Below the pieces are notes generated by a model, which worked only from the letters and a program-made list of their open reading frames with translations, did not search any database and was not told the origin of the DNA. A stretch of 40,260 bases of DNA, from positions 1 through 40,260 of the forward strand of contig VYBO01000092.1 in assembly GCA_009844405.1 (NCBI GenBank), read 5' to 3'. The stretch is from Acidimicrobiaceae bacterium. GTDB lineage: Bacteria; Actinomycetota; Acidimicrobiia; Acidimicrobiales; Aldehydirespiratoraceae. Position numbers and translations under genes: made by a program. Within the stretch, counting starts at the first letter, position 1; each line of letters begins with the position of its first letter. Of the stretch, positions 24,765-34,029 are shown in pieces.

Positions 24765-26606
24765 CAGTTCGACTCCGGCCATAGATAGACAAGCCCGACC
24801 GGCTCCACGCGCTGCACCTTCACCTCGTAGCGACAGGTCGTGGTAGACGAAGCCCTGAGCCCGGAAGCGGGAAAGCAGCCGCTGTGCCACCCGCTGCTCC
24901 AGGTGCAGATGCACGGTCTCTTCGTCGAGCCTTCCCGCGTCCTCGAATACGACCGGACGGATAGGAGCGTCGCGTCGCCACTCGGGCAGCTTCTGGTCGA
25001 GCTTGCGCGGCACCCGCAGCGAGTCCAGCGTGGAAGTCCAGCTCGGGTCGGTGGCGGAGCGCTGCTCCAACGGCGGGAACGTCCACATCGGGCGGCCCTC
25101 GTCGTCGGTCCCGGCCACCAGCGTCGGCGCGCCCAGCAGCTCCAGCGAGCAGTCGATGGCGTCGCGGAACGGCACCGGCGAGAAGCCCGCCCACTTGCGG
25201 GATCGGTCCAGAAGGTTCTGGCACGCCTCGATCTGCGATTCCAGACTCTGGGCCCGCTCGCGAGCCTCCTCGAGTTCCTCCTCGGTGGCCCGCCGCCTGT
25301 CGTCATCCAGCGACTCCGCCTCTATCTCACTCCTCAGGGCATCGGCGTCACGGTGGCGGATTCCCTCCGACAGCATCCGGCGCTCCACGGAGTCGTCGAT
25401 CACCTGCGACAGGCTTCCCAGCTCCCGCTTGATGGTCTCCGTCTTGGTGACCAGGACCTCCAGCACCCGGTCCTCAGTCCGCTGGGGCAGAACGAAGTAG
25501 TGGCAGTTGACCTGGGCCGCGGGCTGCAGCTTGCGGTCGATGCGGCCGTTGCGCTGCTCGATGCGGCCCGGGTTCCACGGCAGGTCGAAGTGGAACAGGT
25601 CCGAGCAGTGGGCCTGGAGGTTCAGTCCCTCACGGGCCGCGTCGGTGGCGATGAGGATGCGCAGCGGCTCCTGGGCCGGGTCGGCATTGAAGCGGCGCTG
25701 CACCTCGCGCCGACGGGCCCTGCTGGTGAGGCCGTCGATGATGTCGATGCGCTCCTCGGCCTGGTCGGTGTCCTCGATCGCCTGCTCCAGGATCGACTTG
25801 AGGTAGCGCTTGGTGCCCTCGCGGTTCTCGGTGAAGATCAGCACCCGGCGCTCGGTCCACGTCGGCGGCGACCCGGTTGCGGGCTGGCCGAAGGCGGGCA
25901 GCCCCGGGCATTGGTGCCGTCTGATCCAGTCGATGAGACGGAGCGTCTTGGCGTCGGGGAGATGGCGGGCATCCTCTGCGATCTTCTCCATCTGGTCGAG
26001 GAGGCGCTGCTCGTGAGCCCACGCGGCCGCTGCGGGGTCAGCAGCCGGCTGGGAGGCGGCGTCGATCTGTGCGATCTGCGCCTCCTCGTCGGCTTCCGCC
26101 TCGTCGGAGGTCCACCCGGCGCGCTCATCGTCGGCGTCGGCCGGCTTGAGGAAGGCGGTCGCCTGCTCGTCGTCGGGGTACAGCGCCGGATGCGGGTCGC
26201 CCCCGAGCTCGTGGGCTTTGTCCCAATGGCGCTGGACCGTCTCGCGGTGCTTCTGGAGACTGCGGGCGAACGCCTCGATCGACGACAGCAGCCGCTGCTG
26301 CAGGCCGACCGCCATGAGTCCGGCCGCGAAGCGGACCCTGGCGGACTCCGACGAGTAGCGCTGGTCTCGGGCGGTTCGATACTCGTCGAGCAGCCTCGAC
26401 AGGGCCAGCTCCGGGGCGTCCTCGGGCAGCCCGTCGATCTCGACCCGTTCGACGTTGCGCTCCGGGAAACCGCCCTGGATCGAGCGGAGGTCCTCCTTGA
26501 TGCGGCGCACCATCACCGGCTCCAGATCGGTCCTGGCCCGCACCTTCACCAACTCACCCACCCCGGGCAGCCGCTCCGGCAGCACCGAGGGCGCGACTGC
26601 ACTCAC
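24764..26606 (-). pseudogene. drmD: DISARM class 1 SNF2-like helicase DrmD, truncated at both ends
   Basis: From a GTG at 26606 the frame reads a linker (VRARTDLEPVMVRRIKEDLRS) and the second RecA lobe: RVLIFTENREGT, then ILIATDAAREGLNLQ and RIEQRNGRIDR. The first lobe with Walker A and DEAD box is absent. Near the 3' end the reading FVYHDLS shifts frame at about 24828-24836; the matching tail RYEVKVQRVEPVGLVYLWP is in another frame and ends at 24764 with TGATG over the drmMI start. Because of the shift, the drmD frame runs straight into drmMI as one open frame of about 1,620 codons. ATPase activity is not expected. Confidence 0.75.
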
Positions 26607-26786
26607 GAGGCCCGCTCCCCTGAAGGCGCCCAGCCCTTGATCTGGGAGACCGTCACCAAACCGCACACTCCCGCCCGTCCGGCCATCGACGACTCTAGCG
26701 GCCGGTCTTCGATGGGCCCGAAGCTGGTCGGCCGGCAGGGACTTGCCTGGAACTGCGGGCGCCCGCTCGGCCTCTAGGGTGTGGCC

Positions 26787-27896
26787 ATGCTCATCTTCGC
26801 CCAGACATCCACTAGCAGCGGACTCGCAGACGCCTGCGGTGAGTCGAACCGCGGCTTCGTCTGCGAGCAGGTCTACAACTGGACCGAGAGCGACGGGCTG
26901 GCCACCGCGGCCGACTGGCTGCTCGACCGGCCCATCCGCATCGCGCTCATCCTGCTGGTGGCCTGGTTCATCGCTCGCGTCGCCAAGCGGGCCATCGTTC
27001 GCTTCACCAAGCGGATCGCGGCCACGCCGAGCAGCTCGCGGCTGCAGAAGCTGCGGGAGAAGGGCCCCGGGCGGGCCCTGATCGACGAGGCGGAGCGGTC
27101 CAGGGCCGAGGCCCGGGCCGAGACGCTGGGCCACGTGCTGCGAAGTGTTGTCGTGTCTCTGGTCTGGGGCTTCACCGCGCTGATCATCCTGGGCGAGATC
27201 GGCGTGAACCTGGGGCCGCTGATCGCCGGCGCGGGCATCGGCGGCGTAGCCCTGGGCTTCGGCGCCCAGTCGATCGTGAAGGACTTCCTATCGGGCCTGT
27301 TCATGCTGATCGAGGACCACTACGGCGTGGGTGACTTCGTCGACCTCGGCTACGCCTCCGGCACGGTCGAGGAGGTGTCGCTGCGGTCCACCACCATCCG
27401 CGACGTCAGAGGCACGGTGTGGCACGTTCCCAACGGCGAGATCGCCCGGGTGGGCAACTACTCGCAGCTCTGGTCCAAGGCCGTGGTCGACATCGAGGTG
27501 TCCTACGGCACCGACGTCCGTGTCGCCATGGGGATCATGCAGCAGGTGGCCAACGAGCTCTGGGACGATCCCGAGTGGGGCGGCGACGAACTCTCCGAGG
27601 CGCCGACCGTCTTCGGCATCCAGAGCCTGGGCGCGTCGGGTGTCGGCCTCAGGTTGGCGGTCAAGACCGAGCCGTCGATGCAGTGGTCGGTGGAGCGCGA
27701 GATCCGCCTGCGCCTCAAGGAGGCCTTCGACGCGGCCGGCATCGAGATCCCGTTCCCGCAGCAGACCGCATGGTTGCGCGACGACAGCGGCTATGCAGCC
27801 ACCGCGCTGTCCGAGGCTGAGCAGGCCGCCTTCCGGGCGCTCCATGAGGAGCAGCACGCTCCGAGGCCGGAAGAGGAGTTCGAAGAAGGCCGGTAA
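26787..27896 (+). CDS. MscS-family mechanosensitive ion channel
   Basis: About 369 residues (GTG at 26781 is an alternative start). Membrane segments near 48-66 and 120-165; the pore-lining helix and adjoining beta domain read GPLIAGAGIGGVALGFGAQSIVKDFLSG then FMLIEDHYGVGDFVDLG and HVPNGEIARVGNYSQ, the standard MscS signature. It releases ions on osmotic downshock. The mature N-terminus has two Cys in an outward-facing segment (ACGESNRGFVC). It lies just outside the truncated 5' end of drmD; 26607-26786 has no other feature. Confidence 0.92.
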   Translation: MLIFAQTSTSSGLADACGESNRGFVCEQVYNWTESDGLATAADWLLDRPIRIALILLVAWFIARVAKRAIVRFTKRIAATPSSSRLQKLREKGPGRALIDEAERSRAEARAETLGHVLRSVVVSLVWGFTALIILGEIGVNLGPLIAGAGIGGVALGFGAQSIVKDFLSGLFMLIEDHYGVGDFVDLGYASGTVEEVSLRSTTIRDVRGTVWHVPNGEIARVGNYSQLWSKAVVDIEVSYGTDVRVAMGIMQQVANELWDDPEWGGDELSEAPTVFGIQSLGASGVGLRLAVKTEPSMQWSVEREIRLRLKEAFDAAGIEIPFPQQTAWLRDDSGYAATALSEAEQAAFRALHEEQHAPRPEEEFEEGR

Positions 27897-27897
27897 C

Positions 27898-27922
27898 CGC
27901 TCGGGTCCAAAGGGTCCGAGCG
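27898..27922 (+). terminator. Hairpin after mscS
   Basis: CGCTCGG (27898-27904) and CCGAGCG (27916-27922) enclose an 11-nt loop directly after the MscS stop codon. No T-tract follows. Probable terminator separating mscS from the sugar operon. Confidence 0.4.
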
Positions 27923-27954
27923 CATATTGGTGTGGGCACTTCCGGGGGAGCCAT

Positions 27955-27991
27955 TTGACAAGTCAAGTTTGTAAGGTAATGTTACTAACAA
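27955..27991 (+). promoter_or_regulatory. Promoter and palindromic operator of the amino-sugar operon
   Basis: TTGACA at 27955-27960 is followed after 16 bp by TAATGT (27977-27982), so transcription should begin at or within a few bases of the ATG at 27993, giving a leaderless mRNA. Over the -10 lies an imperfect palindrome TTGTnAG...CTnACAA (27969-27991), the kind of AT-rich symmetric site ROK repressors bind. There is no Shine-Dalgarno before the ATG, in agreement. Confidence 0.6.
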
Positions 27992-27992
27992 T

Positions 27993-29183
27993 ATGGGAGA
28001 GGGCTCTGGCTCGGGCGTCCTGAGGCTGCTCAACGGGCAGCGGATAGTCGACGCGCTGTTCTCGGCTCACCCGACCCGGATGTCGCGGGCCGGCATCGCT
28101 CGCGCCACCGGCCTGTCCAAGCCCACCGTGTCGGCTCTCATCGCCGACATGGAGTTGGCAGGCCTGGTGCGGATCTCCGACGAGAGCCCCAGCTCGGGAT
28201 CGATCGGCCGCCCGGCCGCCCCTTACGAGCTGGTTCCCACCGCTCGCCACTCGGTGGTGGCCGACGTCGGCGCGACCAAGATCCTCGTGGGCGTCGCCGA
28301 CCTGTTCGGCAATCTGGTCGCCGAGCAGGAATTCACCACCGGCCCCGACGCCCGCGCCGCGTTGGAGAGAGTCACGGCGGCCGCGTCGGAGATGCTGCGG
28401 GGCGTCGACGGCGGATGCCACGCGATGTGCGTCGGCGTGCCCGGGATCTACCGGCCCGACCGCGACCGCGTCGAGCAGGCCCTCAACCTCCCCGGCTTCG
28501 ACAGTCTGGCCCCGGGCGCCTACCTCTCGGAGAGGTTCGACGCCCGCGTCCATGTCGAGAACGACGTCAACCTGGCCGCCCTCGGCGAGCTGACCCGGAT
28601 GGGCGACGAGCCGGCCGACGGCGACTTCGCCGCCATCTCCGTCGGCACGGGCATCGGCCTGGGCATGGTGGTCGGCGGCGACCTCTACCGGGGCGGCACC
28701 GGATCGGCGGGCGAGCTCGGATCTCTGCTGCTGTCGCCGCCTGAGCCGGGCGAGGCGCCGGTCACCCTCGAGGATGTCGCCTCCGCTCCGTCCATCCGCA
28801 AGCGGTTCGGTCGGGCCATCGAGGACGGCCACCGCTCGGGCCTCGACGCCAGCGCCGACGTTCCCGACATTTTCGCGGCCGCGGCCACCGGCGACGCCGC
28901 CGCCGCGGCCGTGCTGGACGAGGTGGCGGCCGCCATGGCGCTGGCCGTGTCGCACCTGTGCCTGATCGCCGACCCGACCCGGGTCGTGTTCGGCGGCGGG
29001 GTCGGAGCCAACCCCGTGTTCGTGGACGCCGTCCGGGACCGTCTGTCCCGCCTCGTGGCCGCGCCGCCGGAGCTCGCGGCGTCCACGTTGGGGCGGCAGG
29101 CGGCCCTGGTGGGAGCGGTGTCCATGTCGCTGCGCTTCATCCACGAGTCCCTGGTGCCCGAGATCCTGGGGGACCAGCAGTGA
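27993..29183 (+). CDS. ROK-family transcriptional repressor of the amino-sugar operon
   Basis: 396 residues. A winged helix-turn-helix occupies about 10-65 (SRAGIARATGLSKPTVSALIADM), followed by a ROK sugar-binding fold: phosphate-loop-like ADVGATKILVG, GVPGIY, ISVGTGIGLGMVVGGDLYRG and GSAGELG. The usual ROK zinc motif CxCGxxGC is missing. Family members (NagC, XylR, Mlc) release DNA on binding sugar or sugar phosphate. First gene of the operon, so likely autoregulated through the palindrome over its own promoter. Its stop overlaps the next start (GTGA). Confidence 0.88.
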   Translation: MGEGSGSGVLRLLNGQRIVDALFSAHPTRMSRAGIARATGLSKPTVSALIADMELAGLVRISDESPSSGSIGRPAAPYELVPTARHSVVADVGATKILVGVADLFGNLVAEQEFTTGPDARAALERVTAAASEMLRGVDGGCHAMCVGVPGIYRPDRDRVEQALNLPGFDSLAPGAYLSERFDARVHVENDVNLAALGELTRMGDEPADGDFAAISVGTGIGLGMVVGGDLYRGGTGSAGELGSLLLSPPEPGEAPVTLEDVASAPSIRKRFGRAIEDGHRSGLDASADVPDIFAAAATGDAAAAAVLDEVAAAMALAVSHLCLIADPTRVVFGGGVGANPVFVDAVRDRLSRLVAAPPELAASTLGRQAALVGAVSMSLRFIHESLVPEILGDQQ

Positions 29184-30430
29184 CGAGCGCGGCGGTGCAG
29201 GTCGCGTCGGCCGTCGACGGCGAGGCGGTCACCCAGCTGGTCCGCGAGGCCACCCGTATTCCGAGCGTCACCCCCAACGAGGAGGAGTTCGCGCGTTGGG
29301 CTTGCCGCCGGATGGCCGAGTCGGACGCCTTCGACTCGGCCGAGCTCTTCGAGTGCGAGCCGGGCCGGCCCAACGTCTGCGGAACGGCCGGGGGCGGCGC
29401 AGGAAGGTCGCTGCTGCTGGCCGGACACCTCGACACGGTGGCCGTCGAAGACTGGTCCCAGCACTGGGCGGGAACCGACCGGGAGGATCCCTTCGGCGCC
29501 CACGTGATCGACGGCGAGCTGTGGGGTCGCGGAGTCGCCGACCAGAAGGCCGGCATCTGCTCCACCATCGAGGCGGTCCGGGCCTTCGGCCGCGCCGGGC
29601 TGCGGCCCGCCGGAAGGGTGTCGACCCTGTTCGTGTGCGACGAGGAGTCGGGCCAGCCCGGCAGCGGCGTCTCGGCCGGGATCCGGGCGTCGGTGGAGGG
29701 TCGGGCCGGGCCGCGGCCCGATGCGGACTTCGCGATCTACACCGAGCCGACCACCTCCGCGATCTACACCGCCCAGATGGGCTTCCTCATCGCCGACATC
29801 TGCTATACGGGGGTCTCCGCCTACTTCGGCCGGCCCGAACTCGGCGTCGACGCCCTGCGAGCCGGGCACCGCCTGCTCGACCGCCTGTGGGAGCACTCCG
29901 ACCGTCTGCGGGAGTCGGTGCCGGCCCACGAGCTGCTGGGCGAGGCCTTCCTGCTGGTCACGTCAGTCACATCGGGAGGCAACATCGCGGTGCCGGGCCG
30001 CTTCGAGCTGTCGCTGATCCGCAAGATCCTGCCGGGCGAGAGCCTCGATGACGCGGCCACCAGCATCCAGTCCATTGCGGCTAAGGTCGCCGGCGAGCAC
30101 GGCGTCGAGTGCACCGTCGACTTCAGCGCGCCCCGCGACCACCGGTTCGGGGGCACACCCGACGAGGTAGCCGCCGACCAGCCGGGTGTGGCCGCGCTGG
30201 CCCGGTCGATCGAGGCGGTGACCGGCGAACCGGCCCGCATCGAGGGAGCGCCTTACTGGTCGGAGAAGCCGTTCCTGCGGGACCTCGCGATCCCCGGCGT
30301 CTACTTCGCGCCGGGCGACATCTCCAACTGCCACACCCCGTTCGAGCGCCTCGCCGTCGACGAGCTGGTGACGGCCACCCGCACGCTCGCGCATTTCATC
30401 GCCCAATGGTGCGGCGCCCACGATCCATAA
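29180..30430 (+). CDS. M20-family metallopeptidase/deacylase (ArgE/DapE/ACY1-like)
   Basis: 416 residues from a GTG overlapping the ROK stop. The dinuclear zinc set is complete: H83 and D85 in AGHLDTV, bridging D121 in [11 protein letters not shown]155/E156 in CDEESG, E189 in YTEPT, and H385 in NCHTPFE. Such enzymes hydrolyse N-acyl or peptide bonds of small substrates. In this operon there is no NagA; the M20 enzyme may free the amino sugar from an acyl or aminoacyl group (inference). No signal peptide, so cytoplasmic. Confidence 0.88.
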   Translation: MTSAAVQVASAVDGEAVTQLVREATRIPSVTPNEEEFARWACRRMAESDAFDSAELFECEPGRPNVCGTAGGGAGRSLLLAGHLDTVAVEDWSQHWAGTDREDPFGAHVIDGELWGRGVADQKAGICSTIEAVRAFGRAGLRPAGRVSTLFVCDEESGQPGSGVSAGIRASVEGRAGPRPDADFAIYTEPTTSAIYTAQMGFLIADICYTGVSAYFGRPELGVDALRAGHRLLDRLWEHSDRLRESVPAHELLGEAFLLVTSVTSGGNIAVPGRFELSLIRKILPGESLDDAATSIQSIAAKVAGEHGVECTVDFSAPRDHRFGGTPDEVAADQPGVAALARSIEAVTGEPARIEGAPYWSEKPFLRDLAIPGVYFAPGDISNCHTPFERLAVDELVTATRTLAHFIAQWCGAHDP

Positions 30431-30452
30431 ACCGGACCCAAAGGGAGGGGCC

Positions 30453-31733
30453 ATGACAAACAAGACCAAGAGGCCATGGTGGCTGCTGATCGCTTCGCTG
30501 CTCGCAGTGTTCGCAGTGGTGGCCGCGGCGTGTGCCGACGATGACGACGACGCGGCGCCGCCGGCCACGACCGCGGAGCCCGAGCCTGCGCCGGAGCCCG
30601 AGCCTGCGCCGGAGCCCGAGCCTGCGCCGGAGCCCGAGCCTGCGCCGGAGCCCGAGCCTGAGCCTGAAGCGGAGCCTGCACCGCAGCCTGAAGCGGAGCC
30701 TGCGCCGGAGCCCGAGCCCGAGCCGGCGCCCGAACCGCCCAAGACTCAGGGTCCTGGTGGTGAGGAGGCGGTTGCTTCCAGTGAGGTCGCTTTGGGCGGT
30801 GACGAGATCGCGGAGGTGCAGGGGGGCGGCTACACGGCTGCGTTGTTGTGGCACACGGCTGGGGCGTTCACCGACGCGGTGAGCGAGGGCGCTCGTGACG
30901 CTTTCGCGGAGCTCGGGATCGAGGTCATCGCGGAGACCAACGCCCAGTTCGACGCGGCCCAGCAGGCCAACGACGTGGAGACGGTCATGGCGCTGAGCCC
31001 TGACATCATCATCAGTCTGGCTATCGGCCCCGACGCCGGGGCCGAGGCGTTCCGCCCGGCGGTGGACGCGGGCGTGCAGCTGGTGTTCTTGTCCAACGTG
31101 CCCCAGGGCTACGTGCACGGCCAGGACTATGTGGGCATCGTCACCGACGACCTGGCCGCCATGGGCATCACCGCCGCGGACCTGCTGGCCGACGCTCTCG
31201 GAGGCGAGGGCGAGATCGGCTACATCTTCCACGACGCCGCCTACTACGTGACCAACCAGCGCGACCAGGCGTTCAAGACCTGGATCGAGATCAACTATCC
31301 CGGCATCGAGATCGTCGCCGAGCAGGGTCTGGCCGACCCGGCCGCGGCGGAGGAGATCGCCACGGCGATGCTGACCCGCAATCCGAACCTCGACGGCATC
31401 TACGCCCCGTGGTCGGCGGGCCCCGCCGACGGGGTGCTGGCCGCCCTTCGGGCTGCGGGCGCCTCCGATGTGGCGTTGGTGACTATGGACCTGGACACCA
31501 ACGTGTCGTTGGACATGGTCGAGGGCGGCAACGTCGTGGGCATCGCGGCCGACGAGGCCTACAACCTCGGCCGCACCATGGCCATCGAGGGCGCCTACGG
31601 GCTGCTGGGCAAGCCGGCCCCGGCCTTCGCGGTGGTGCCCGCCATCGGCGTGACCGCCGACAACATCGTCGAGGGCTACCGCCAGTCACTGGCCGCCGAC
31701 CCACCCCAAGAAGTCCTCGACGCGATCGGCTGA
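30453..31733 (+). CDS. Sugar ABC transporter substrate-binding lipoprotein (RbsB-like)
   Basis: 426 residues with a strong ribosome-binding site (GGGAGGGG). Signal peptide with a lipobox ending at C27 (VVAAAC), then an Asp run and a Pro/Glu/Ala-rich linker of about 60 residues that lifts the binding domain off the membrane. The periplasmic-binding fold follows ([22 protein letters not shown], ...[17 protein letters not shown], ...[19 protein letters not shown], ...[11 protein letters not shown]), typical of pentose/hexose binding proteins. Ligand unknown; context suggests an amino sugar or derivative. Confidence 0.9.
   Translation: MTNKTKRPWWLLIASLLAVFAVVAAACADDDDDAAPPATTAEPEPAPEPEPAPEPEPAPEPEPAPEPEPEPEAEPAPQPEAEPAPEPEPEPAPEPPKTQGPGGEEAVASSEVALGGDEIAEVQGGGYTAALLWHTAGAFTDAVSEGARDAFAELGIEVIAETNAQFDAAQQANDVETVMALSPDIIISLAIGPDAGAEAFRPAVDAGVQLVFLSNVPQGYVHGQDYVGIVTDDLAAMGITAADLLADALGGEGEIGYIFHDAAYYVTNQRDQAFKTWIEINYPGIEIVAEQGLADPAAAEEIATAMLTRNPNLDGIYAPWSAGPADGVLAALRAAGASDVALVTMDLDTNVSLDMVEGGNVVGIAADEAYNLGRTMAIEGAYGLLGKPAPAFAVVPAIGVTADNIVEGYRQSLAADPPQEVLDAIG
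30576..30741 (+). repeat. 18-bp minisatellite coding a Pro-Glu-Ala linker
   Basis: Four near-perfect 18-bp units (GAGCCCGAGCCTGCGCCG, coding EPEPAP) from 30576 to 30647, then degenerate units to about 30741. The period is a multiple of three, so copy-number change alters linker length without breaking the frame. Confidence 0.85.
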
Positions 31734-31750
31734 GGCAGACTGGCCCCCTA

Positions 31751-31789
31751 AGCCCCGGCGGCAACCAGCTTTGAGTTGCCGCCGGGGCT
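31751..31789 (+). terminator. Perfect 15-bp hairpin between binding protein and permease
   Basis: AGCCCCGGCGGCAAC (31751-31765) pairs exactly with 31775-31789 across a 9-nt loop. It stands in the only sizeable gap (84 bp) of an otherwise overlapping operon. Probably partial terminator or mRNA stabiliser giving more binding protein than permease, as in many ABC sugar operons (inference). Confidence 0.6.
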
Positions 31790-31817
31790 CCGGGCTAGGC
31801 GCCACAGTGACGAAGGC

Positions 31818-32819
31818 ATGACAGACGAATCCGCCGCGGCCGGACGGATGCTTCCTGGCGCCCAACAGTGGCTGGCGCGGCGGCGCCAGGACGTTGGGCT
31901 GCGCCAGTACGTCGTGTATGTGGCCGCAGTGCTGATCTTCGGGCTGTTCGCCGTCATCCTGCGCGACGACGGGTTCCTCACCGCCTCCAACCTCCTCAAC
32001 ATCGGCCGCCAGGCGGCTCCGATCGCGGTGATGGCGGTCGGCATGGCCTTCGCTCTGGCCGCGGCCGAGATCGACCTGTCGGTCGGATCGGTCACCGCGC
32101 TGTCGTCGCTGGCGGCCGCCGAGGCGGTGGGGAGCTACGGGTTCGTGGCCGGCGCCGCCGTGGCGCTGGCAGTGGGCGCCGGCATCGGGCTCGTGAACGG
32201 CGTCATCGCCGTCAAGGTGCGCATCCCGTCGTTCCTGGTGACGCTGGGGATGCTGGGGATTGTCAGCGGCATAGCCCGCAACATGAACAACCTGCAGTCG
32301 CTGCCGATACGCAACGACACCTTCCTGGCCGTCTTCGGGGCCGGGTCGGTGGGGCCCATCTCGTCGCTGCTGATCTGGACCGTCGTGGTCGGCGTCATCG
32401 GGCATCTTGTGCTGCACCAACTACGCTGGGGCCGCCATGTGCTGTCGGTGGGCGCCGACCGATCGGCCGCCGCCGCCCTCGGTATCAACACCGACCGAAT
32501 CCGCATCACCGCGCTGATGACCAGCGCAGCCGCGGCCTCCTTCGCCGGCGTGCTGCTGGCCGGACGGCTGGCCATCGGGCGCCACGACTTGGGCGAGAAC
32601 CTGCTTCTGACCGTGATCGCGGCGGTCGTCATCGGCGGCACCAACCTCTTCGGTGGGCGGGCGTCGGTGGCCGGCGCCATCGCCGGCTCGGTGGTGATGG
32701 CCATGCTGAACAACGGCCTGATCCTCATGGGTCTGCGGGTCGCCGACCAGCTGATCGCCCGGGGCGTGATCATCATCCTGGCGGTGGCGCTGAGCATGAG
32801 AGAGCAGAAGGAGACTTGA
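31818..32819 (+). CDS. Sugar ABC transporter permease (RbsC-like)
   Basis: 333 residues, eight to ten membrane segments. It carries the RbsC-class hallmarks: SNLLNIGRQAAPIAVMAVGMAF, the loop AAAEIDLSVGSVTAL, VKVRIPSFLVTLGMLGI and the coupling region GADRSAAAALGINTDRIRI, then VIGGTNLFGGRASVAGAI. One base separates its stop from the next start. Confidence 0.92.
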   Translation: MTDESAAAGRMLPGAQQWLARRRQDVGLRQYVVYVAAVLIFGLFAVILRDDGFLTASNLLNIGRQAAPIAVMAVGMAFALAAAEIDLSVGSVTALSSLAAAEAVGSYGFVAGAAVALAVGAGIGLVNGVIAVKVRIPSFLVTLGMLGIVSGIARNMNNLQSLPIRNDTFLAVFGAGSVGPISSLLIWTVVVGVIGHLVLHQLRWGRHVLSVGADRSAAAALGINTDRIRITALMTSAAAASFAGVLLAGRLAIGRHDLGENLLLTVIAAVVIGGTNLFGGRASVAGAIAGSVVMAMLNNGLILMGLRVADQLIARGVIIILAVALSMREQKET

Positions 32820-32820
32820 C

Positions 32821-34029
32821 GTGTTCCTGCAACCGCTGTTGAGGCGCAACCCGCGGTTCGTGGAAGCCGCCGTCGAGCTCCATCAAGCGGGACGGATACC
32901 GGCCAACAGCTGCGTCCTCGACCTCGACGCCATCGAGACGAACACGGCCGGACTGTGCCGGGAAGCCCGCCGGCTGGGCCTGACTGTCTACGCCATGACC
33001 AAGCAGATCGGCCGGGCCCCGGCGGCGCTGGCCGCCATGACCGCCGGCGGTGTCGACGGCTATGTCGCCGTGGACATGGCCTGCGCCCGACCGATCGCCC
33101 GCCACGGCCACAACCTCGGCCATCTCGGCCATCTCGTGCAGGTGCCCCGAGCCGAAACCGGCGAGGCCGCCGGGCTGGAGCCCGACTACTGGACGGTCTT
33201 CTCCGAGAACAAGGCCGAGGAGGCCGCGGCCGCAGCCCGTCGTCTCGGGCGGTCCCAGCGGCTGCTGGTGCGGGTGTTCGCCGAGGGCGACACCTTCTAC
33301 CCGGGTCATGAGGGCGGCGTGGCGCTGGACGACTTGCCCACCATGATCGACCGCGTCGCCGGGGTGTCCGGAGCCGAGTTCGCCGGGCTGACCACCTTCC
33401 CGGCCCTGCTGTTCGACTCCGCCTCCGGCGATGCCCGCCTCACCCCCAACGCGGAGACGCTGGCCCGGGCCGCGGAGATCGCCCACGGTCACCCGGCCTG
33501 CCCGCAGACGCTGGAGATCAACGCGCCCGGCACCACCTCTACCGAGGTGCTCGGCATGCTGGCTGAGGCCGGCGCCACCCAGGTCGAGCCCGGCCACGGG
33601 CTCACAGGCACCACCCCCCTGCATGGGGTGCGGGACCTCCCCGAGCAGCCCGCCGTGCTCTACCTCAGCGAGGTGGCCCACATCCACCAGGGCGTGCCGC
33701 TCTGCTTCGGAGGGGGTCTCTACATCGATCCGGTGTTCGGCGACTACCAGGTGCGAGCCGTCGTCGCCCACGACCCGTCGGAGGTGTCGACGGAACCGGT
33801 GCCGGTGGACATGCCCGCCCCCGCGGCCATCGACTACTACGCCAGACTCCACCCCGGCGAGAGCCGGACTATGGCCGAGGGCGCCACCGTCGTCTTCGGT
33901 TTCCGGGTCCAGGCCTTCGTCACTAGGACGTTGATCGTGGGCCTCACCGGCGTTTCTTCGGACCGGGCGCAGGTGGCCGGCGTCTGGAACGGCTTCGGGG
34001 ACGAGGTCTCCGTCGGGGGCTCGAAGTGA
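32821..34029 (+). CDS. PLP-dependent alanine racemase-family protein, YhfX-like
   Basis: 402 residues from GTG. An alanine racemase N-terminal barrel with the PLP lysine K61 in YAMTKQIG, the phosphate-binding stretch and a C-terminal beta domain. Wording such as FCGGGLYIDP-like FGGGLYIDPVFGDYQ and QVEPGHGLTGTTPLH is of the YhfX type rather than housekeeping Alr. Such proteins act on, or are thought to act on, amino acids of unusual form. Inside an amino-sugar import operon it may process an amino acid released from the substrate (inference). Confidence 0.8.
   Translation: MFLQPLLRRNPRFVEAAVELHQAGRIPANSCVLDLDAIETNTAGLCREARRLGLTVYAMTKQIGRAPAALAAMTAGGVDGYVAVDMACARPIARHGHNLGHLGHLVQVPRAETGEAAGLEPDYWTVFSENKAEEAAAAARRLGRSQRLLVRVFAEGDTFYPGHEGGVALDDLPTMIDRVAGVSGAEFAGLTTFPALLFDSASGDARLTPNAETLARAAEIAHGHPACPQTLEINAPGTTSTEVLGMLAEAGATQVEPGHGLTGTTPLHGVRDLPEQPAVLYLSEVAHIHQGVPLCFGGGLYIDPVFGDYQVRAVVAHDPSEVSTEPVPVDMPAPAAIDYYARLHPGESRTMAEGATVVFGFRVQAFVTRTLIVGLTGVSSDRAQVAGVWNGFGDEVSVGGSK

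Noticed and set aside
24840..26777. 645-codon plus-strand open frame opposite drmD
   Set aside because: Antisense shadow of a clear helicase coding region; no motif of its own.
26640..27134. Long N-terminal extension of the drmD frame through the MscS gene
   Set aside because: It is antisense to an intact channel gene; helicase-like sequence only begins near 26606.
30396..31232. Minus-strand frame with repeated GLRRRL units
   Set aside because: It is the complement of the Pro-Glu-Ala minisatellite in the binding-protein gene, not a real repeat protein.
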